Below are positions 60,783-64,000 of a DNA stretch of 64,000 nucleotides, piece after piece. The stretch is from NCBI GenBank assembly GCA_903862885.1, contig CAIOZU010000053.1:124001-188000 (forward strand), in the 5' to 3' direction. Position 1 is the first letter of the stretch. The number at the start of each line of letters is the position of its first letter. Position numbers and translations under genes: made by a program. This DNA is from an uncultured Pseudomonadota bacterium. GTDB lineage: Bacteria; Pseudomonadota; Gammaproteobacteria; Steroidobacterales; Steroidobacteraceae. The notes beneath the pieces were generated by a model. That model saw nothing but the letters and a program-made list of their open reading frames with translations. It ran no database searches and was not told the DNA's origin.

Positions 60783-62591
60783 CTACCGTTCGGTTTTGCG
60801 GCGCTCGGTCTCTTTCAAATAGCGCTTGCGCAGCCGAATGCTGGTCGGCGTGACCTCGACCAACTCGTCGTCATCAATAAATTCCATCGCCTGTTCAAGC
60901 GAATAACGAATAGGTGGCGACAACACCACATTCTCGTCCTTACCGGAAGCGCGCATATTCGTGAGCTTCTTGCCCTTCAGCGGGTTGACAACCAAGTCAT
61001 TGTCACGCGTATGGATCCCGATGACTTGCCCTTCATACACCACATCACCGTGACCGATGAATAAGCGACCACGCTCTTGCAGACTAAACAGCGAGTACGC
61101 CAGCGCCTCGCCTTCGCCATTGGAGATCAAGACACCCAAGGCACGGCGTGCGAGTGGCTTATCCACCACCGGACCGTAATGATCAAACACGTGATACATG
61201 AGGCCGGTACCCGATGTCAGGGTACGGAACTCTGTCTGAAAACCAATTAAGCCTCGTGAGGGCATCATGTACTCAAGACGCACACGACCACGGCCATCGT
61301 TACCCATATTGGTCAGTTGCCCGCCGCGCTCGCCGAGCGCTTGCATCACACCGCCCTGCGCCTTGTCATCTACGTCAATGGTGACCTGCTCCCACGGCTC
61401 TTGCTTGACGCCATCCACTTCACGGACCACCACTTGCGGGCGCGACACGGCCAACTCATAGCCTTCACGACGCATATTCTCAATCAACACACCCAGGTGC
61501 ATTTCGCCGCGGCCATACACCTTGAACTTGTCCGGATCAGCCGTTTCTTCAACGCGCAGTGCCACGTTCGACAGCAGCTCCCGCTCCAAACGCTCACGCA
61601 CTTGCCGGCTGGTGACAAACTTGCCCTCCTTGCCGAAGAAAGGCGATGTGTTCGTTTCAAAGGTCATGCTGATGGTGGGCTCATCCACGACCAAGGGTGG
61701 CAGTGCCTCGACCTGATCTACATCGCATAATGTGTCAGAGATTTTTGGCGATGGAATACCAGCAAACGCCACGATATCGCCAGCCGATGCCTCCTCCACC
61801 TCCACCCGATCGAGCCCCAAAAAGCCGAGCACCTGCTGAATGCGCTCATTGCGCACCTTGCCGTGGCGATCGACCACTGAGACTTGCGATCCGCGCCGCA
61901 ACGTACCGCGCGTGATGCGACCAATACCGATGGCGCCCACGTAGTTGGAATAATCCAACTGACTGACTTGCAACTGCAGCGGCCCATCGACGTCCACCTT
62001 TGGCGGTGGGCAATTCTTTATGATCGACTCAAACAAGGCATCCATGTTGCCACCGCGATCGGCAGGGTCCAACGAGGAAAATCCTCTCAGCGCCGAGGTA
62101 TACACCACCGGAAAATCAAGCTGCTCGTGGGTTGCGCCTAAGCGATCGAATAGATCAAATGTCGCATCCAACACAAAGCCTGGGCGCGCCTCGTCGCGGT
62201 CGATTTTGTTGATCACAACAATCGGACGATGACCATGCTGGAAGGCTTTCTGAGTCACAAAGCGGGTCTGCGGCATCGGCCCATCGACCGCATCGACCAA
62301 CAGCAAAACGGAATCGACCATCGACAACACGCGCTCCACTTCACCGCCGAAGTCGGCGTGTCCTGGGGTATCGACGATGTTGATCCGATAGTCTTTCCAT
62401 CGAATGGCCGTGTTCTTGGCCAAGATGGTAATGCCCCGCTCGCGCTCTTGGTCATTCGAATCCATCACCCGATCGGGCATGGTCTTACGCGCGTCTAACG
62501 TGTTGGACTGGCGAAGTAAGCAATCGACCAAGGTCGTTTTACCGTGATCGACGTGCGCGATGATGGCAATGTTTCGAAGATTTGAAATCAC
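60783..62591 (-). CDS. typA: Ribosome-associated GTPase TypA/BipA
   Basis: A translational GTPase related to EF-G and LepA that helps 50S assembly under stress and at low temperature. The 602-residue product has G1 [10 protein letters not shown], the switch I region RERGITI, G3 [13 protein letters not shown]4 NKIDRDEA, and C-terminal motifs [26 protein letters not shown] and [11 protein letters not shown], which separate it from LepA. A perfect TATAAT lies about 50 bp upstream. Confidence 0.97.
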   Translation of the reverse strand: MISNLRNIAIIAHVDHGKTTLVDCLLRQSNTLDARKTMPDRVMDSNDQERERGITILAKNTAIRWKDYRINIVDTPGHADFGGEVERVLSMVDSVLLLVDAVDGPMPQTRFVTQKAFQHGHRPIVVINKIDRDEARPGFVLDATFDLFDRLGATHEQLDFPVVYTSALRGFSSLDPADRGGNMDALFESIIKNCPPPKVDVDGPLQLQVSQLDYSNYVGAIGIGRITRGTLRRGSQVSVVDRHGKVRNERIQQVLGFLGLDRVEVEEASAGDIVAFAGIPSPKISDTLCDVDQVEALPPLVVDEPTISMTFETNTSPFFGKEGKFVTSRQVRERLERELLSNVALRVEETADPDKFKVYGRGEMHLGVLIENMRREGYELAVSRPQVVVREVDGVKQEPWEQVTIDVDDKAQGGVMQALGERGGQLTNMGNDGRGRVRLEYMMPSRGLIGFQTEFRTLTSGTGLMYHVFDHYGPVVDKPLARRALGVLISNGEGEALAYSLFSLQERGRLFIGHGDVVYEGQVIGIHTRDNDLVVNPLKGKKLTNMRASGKDENVVLSPPIRYSLEQAMEFIDDDELVEVTPTSIRLRKRYLKETERRKTER

Positions 62592-62639
62592 AGGGGCCCC
62601 ACTTAGGTTCCCAACGCGGGTCCCTTGGCAAAGCCGATC

Positions 62640-62645
62640 ATTATA
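62640..62645 (-). promoter_or_regulatory. Consensus -10 upstream of typA
   Basis: A perfect TATAAT on the minus strand sits 48 bp before the typA start codon, in the 146-bp gap after the lipoprotein gene. The -35 region (TCGCTA at 17-bp spacing) is poor, so an activator or an A-tract effect (AAAAAAA lies just upstream) may compensate. Confidence 0.5.
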
Positions 62646-62737
62646 CTGGTTTTTTTCAATATTAGCGATGACTTAGCGTCAACGCGAGGACGTGCTCACT
62701 CCTCCATCAACCGGCCCATCCACCGAGCCCTCGTCTC

Positions 62738-63232
62738 TTAGGACGCGGGAACCACCAAAATAGGCAGCTCAAACTTCTTGCTTTGTGGCCCACTCGGCAA
62801 ACTCATGACCGCCACGACGTGCAATAGATGCGCACCCGGGGTGTCAGCCCGCGCCTCAATCGCCACCTGCACATCGTGCCCTGCGGCCAATTTGTCGAAC
62901 GACACCGGCGCCTGCGGGGTCAACACCGTCACACCCTCTTCCCCGGTCACTTCCACCATCATCACCGGCGCCACCGCACCGGCGGTGACCACCACATCCA
63001 CCACAAACGGGGCGCCCACCTTCGGAATCGCAGGTACGTTGAAATGCGCCTCGATGGGGGCGGTCGCTGATCCACTCACCACAGCCATCGCCAAAGCGGG
63101 TCCCGCATTGGCTCGCCACGACCCCACATGCGGCCCCTGTGCGGGACTCGCTGGATGCTGCTCGCAGGCCGACAGCAGCGCGAGTACACACCCACCGACC
63201 CCTACGCCGAGCCATCGTCTTTGATGAGTCAT
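62738..63232 (-). CDS. Small lipoprotein of unknown function
   Basis: I do not recognise a specific family. The 164-residue product (ATG at 63232; a GTG four codons upstream is possible) has a lipoprotein signal ending LALLSAC with lipidated Cys23. The mature part looks like a single beta-rich, immunoglobulin-like domain: alternating hydrophobic strands (FVVDVVVTAGAVAPVMMVEVTGEEG, HVVAVMSLP) and no catalytic residues or cysteines beyond the lipobox. Residue +2 is Glu, not Asp, so outer-membrane sorting is expected by the usual rule. It is transcribed in the same direction as typA and the SrkA-like gene. Confidence 0.7.
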   Translation of the reverse strand: MTHQRRWLGVGVGGCVLALLSACEQHPASPAQGPHVGSWRANAGPALAMAVVSGSATAPIEAHFNVPAIPKVGAPFVVDVVVTAGAVAPVMMVEVTGEEGVTVLTPQAPVSFDKLAAGHDVQVAIEARADTPGAHLLHVVAVMSLPSGPQSKKFELPILVVPAS

Positions 63233-63278
63233 CGCGTCCCCCACACCCCATGACTGAATTGATTTGACTTTAGCACGC

Positions 63279-64000
63279 TTACAAACGCAGCGGCGACTGC
63301 CCCAACGCGTCTAACTGCTCAGCCAGCTGCTGAACATGGTCCTCCCAATAACGCGCACCACCAAACCAAGGGAAAGCCTTCGGAAAGGCAGGATCATGCC
63401 AGCGGCGAGCCAACCAGCCCGCATAGTGGATCATCCGAAGCGCCCTCAGTGACTCAATCAAATTGAGCTCCGACCGCTCGAACACAGCAAACTGCTCATA
63501 GCCCTCAATCAGATCTGTCAACTGACGCCGCATGTCTTCGCGGCTCCCTGATAACAGCATCCATAGATCTTGTACGGCGGGACCCATCAAGCAGTCATCC
63601 AGATCGACGAAGTGCGGCCCCGCCTGGGTCCATAAAATATTGCCGCAATGACAGTCTCCATGAATTCGCAACAAGCGCACAGGCGCCACCGCCGCAAACG
63701 CTTCGCTGATTTGTCCAATCATGGCTTCGACCACCGCAACATAGCGATCCACCTGATGCTCAGGCAACCAATCGCCATCCAGTATCTCGCGGGCCGCGAC
63801 GGTTGCCATGGCGACCGCGTCTAAGCTCGGCCGATGCTCAAATCGACCCGCCGCCCCCAATCGATGCAAACGACCAAGAAAACGGCCCATTAACACCCGA
63901 TCATCGGACGTATCTAGATCAGGCCAGCGCCCACCGCGGCGCGGGTAGGCTGCAAAATCGTAGCCAGCGACCTGTAAAAGCGTCTCGCCACCCACCACCA
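63279..64000 (-). CDS. srkA: SrkA/YihE-like protein kinase, C-terminal part (cut by window end)
   Basis: The frame stays open to the window edge, so the N-terminal portion is missing. The visible 239 residues belong to the aminoglycoside phosphotransferase-like kinase superfamily, with the Brenner motif LRIHGDCHCGNILW and the metal-binding VDLDDCLMGPAVQDLWMLL. These match SrkA (YihE/RdoA), a Ser/Thr kinase that protects against stress-induced death in E. coli, including the long C-terminal ALRMIHYAGWLARRW. The gene ends 46 bp before the lipoprotein gene and may be cotranscribed with it. Confidence 0.88.
   Translation of the reverse strand, partial: VVGGETLLQVAGYDFAAYPRRGGRWPDLDTSDDRVLMGRFLGRLHRLGAAGRFEHRPSLDAVAMATVAAREILDGDWLPEHQVDRYVAVVEAMIGQISEAFAAVAPVRLLRIHGDCHCGNILWTQAGPHFVDLDDCLMGPAVQDLWMLLSGSREDMRRQLTDLIEGYEQFAVFERSELNLIESLRALRMIHYAGWLARRWHDPAFPKAFPWFGGARYWEDHVQQLAEQLDALGQSPLRL

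Overview
The window is a housekeeping-gene stretch from a gammaproteobacterial chromosome. The order surE-truD-ispF-ispD-ftsB-eno-kdsA-pyrG and then accA-dnaE-rnhB-lpxB-lpxA-fabZ-lpxD-skp-bamA-rseP-dxr-cdsA-uppS-frr-pyrH-tsf-rpsB, with map-glnD-dapD divergent from rpsB, is a hallmark of the class. Lipid A, BamA and LPS-sugar genes show a diderm. The species cannot be named; GTP-type PEP carboxykinase and long-form PstC/PstA suggest an environmental lineage outside the Enterobacterales. I found no tRNA, rRNA, CRISPR array, insertion sequence or prophage. Genes are very tightly packed, often with 4-bp stop/start overlaps.

Layout. 1-6.3 kb: the end of ygfZ, then lysS-prfB-recJ (prfB carries its programmed frameshift), a RecJ-linked protein of unknown role and a small Mth938-like protein. 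6.3-16.2 kb: nlpD-pcm-surE, a divergent Smr-domain gene, an enoyl-CoA isomerase-like gene, truD, the isoprenoid genes ispF/ispD, ftsB, eno, kdsA, pyrG. 16.2-36.9 kb: tilS (with a terminator), accA, dnaE, rnhB, the lipid A and outer-membrane biogenesis block, undecaprenyl-phosphate synthesis and the frr-pyrH-tsf-rpsB translation block, read leftward from a promoter and structured leader at rpsB. 37-41.5 kb: map, glnD and dapD, read rightward.

41.5-54 kb is the most distinctive part, a phosphate-response region. It holds pstC-pstA-pstB (no pstS), dapE, phoU-dsbB, a fused two-domain acyltransferase resembling OlsF (ornithine lipid synthesis), a glycosyltransferase and a metallophosphoesterase matching the Agt-PlcP pair, then phoR and phoB. 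A PhoB-box-like direct repeat with a well-placed -10 lies in front of phoB. Together these could sense phosphate (PhoR/PhoB, PhoU, Pst) and replace phospholipids with phosphorus-free lipids: PlcP removes the headgroup, Agt glycosylates the diacylglycerol, OlsF makes ornithine lipid. That joint role is inferred from family identity and gene proximity.

54-64 kb: tsaB and a DinG/YoaA helicase, pckG with a structured leader, a class III cyclase-FHA protein lacking two usual catalytic residues, dusA, typA/bipA, a small lipoprotein and the end of an SrkA-like kinase gene cut by the window edge.
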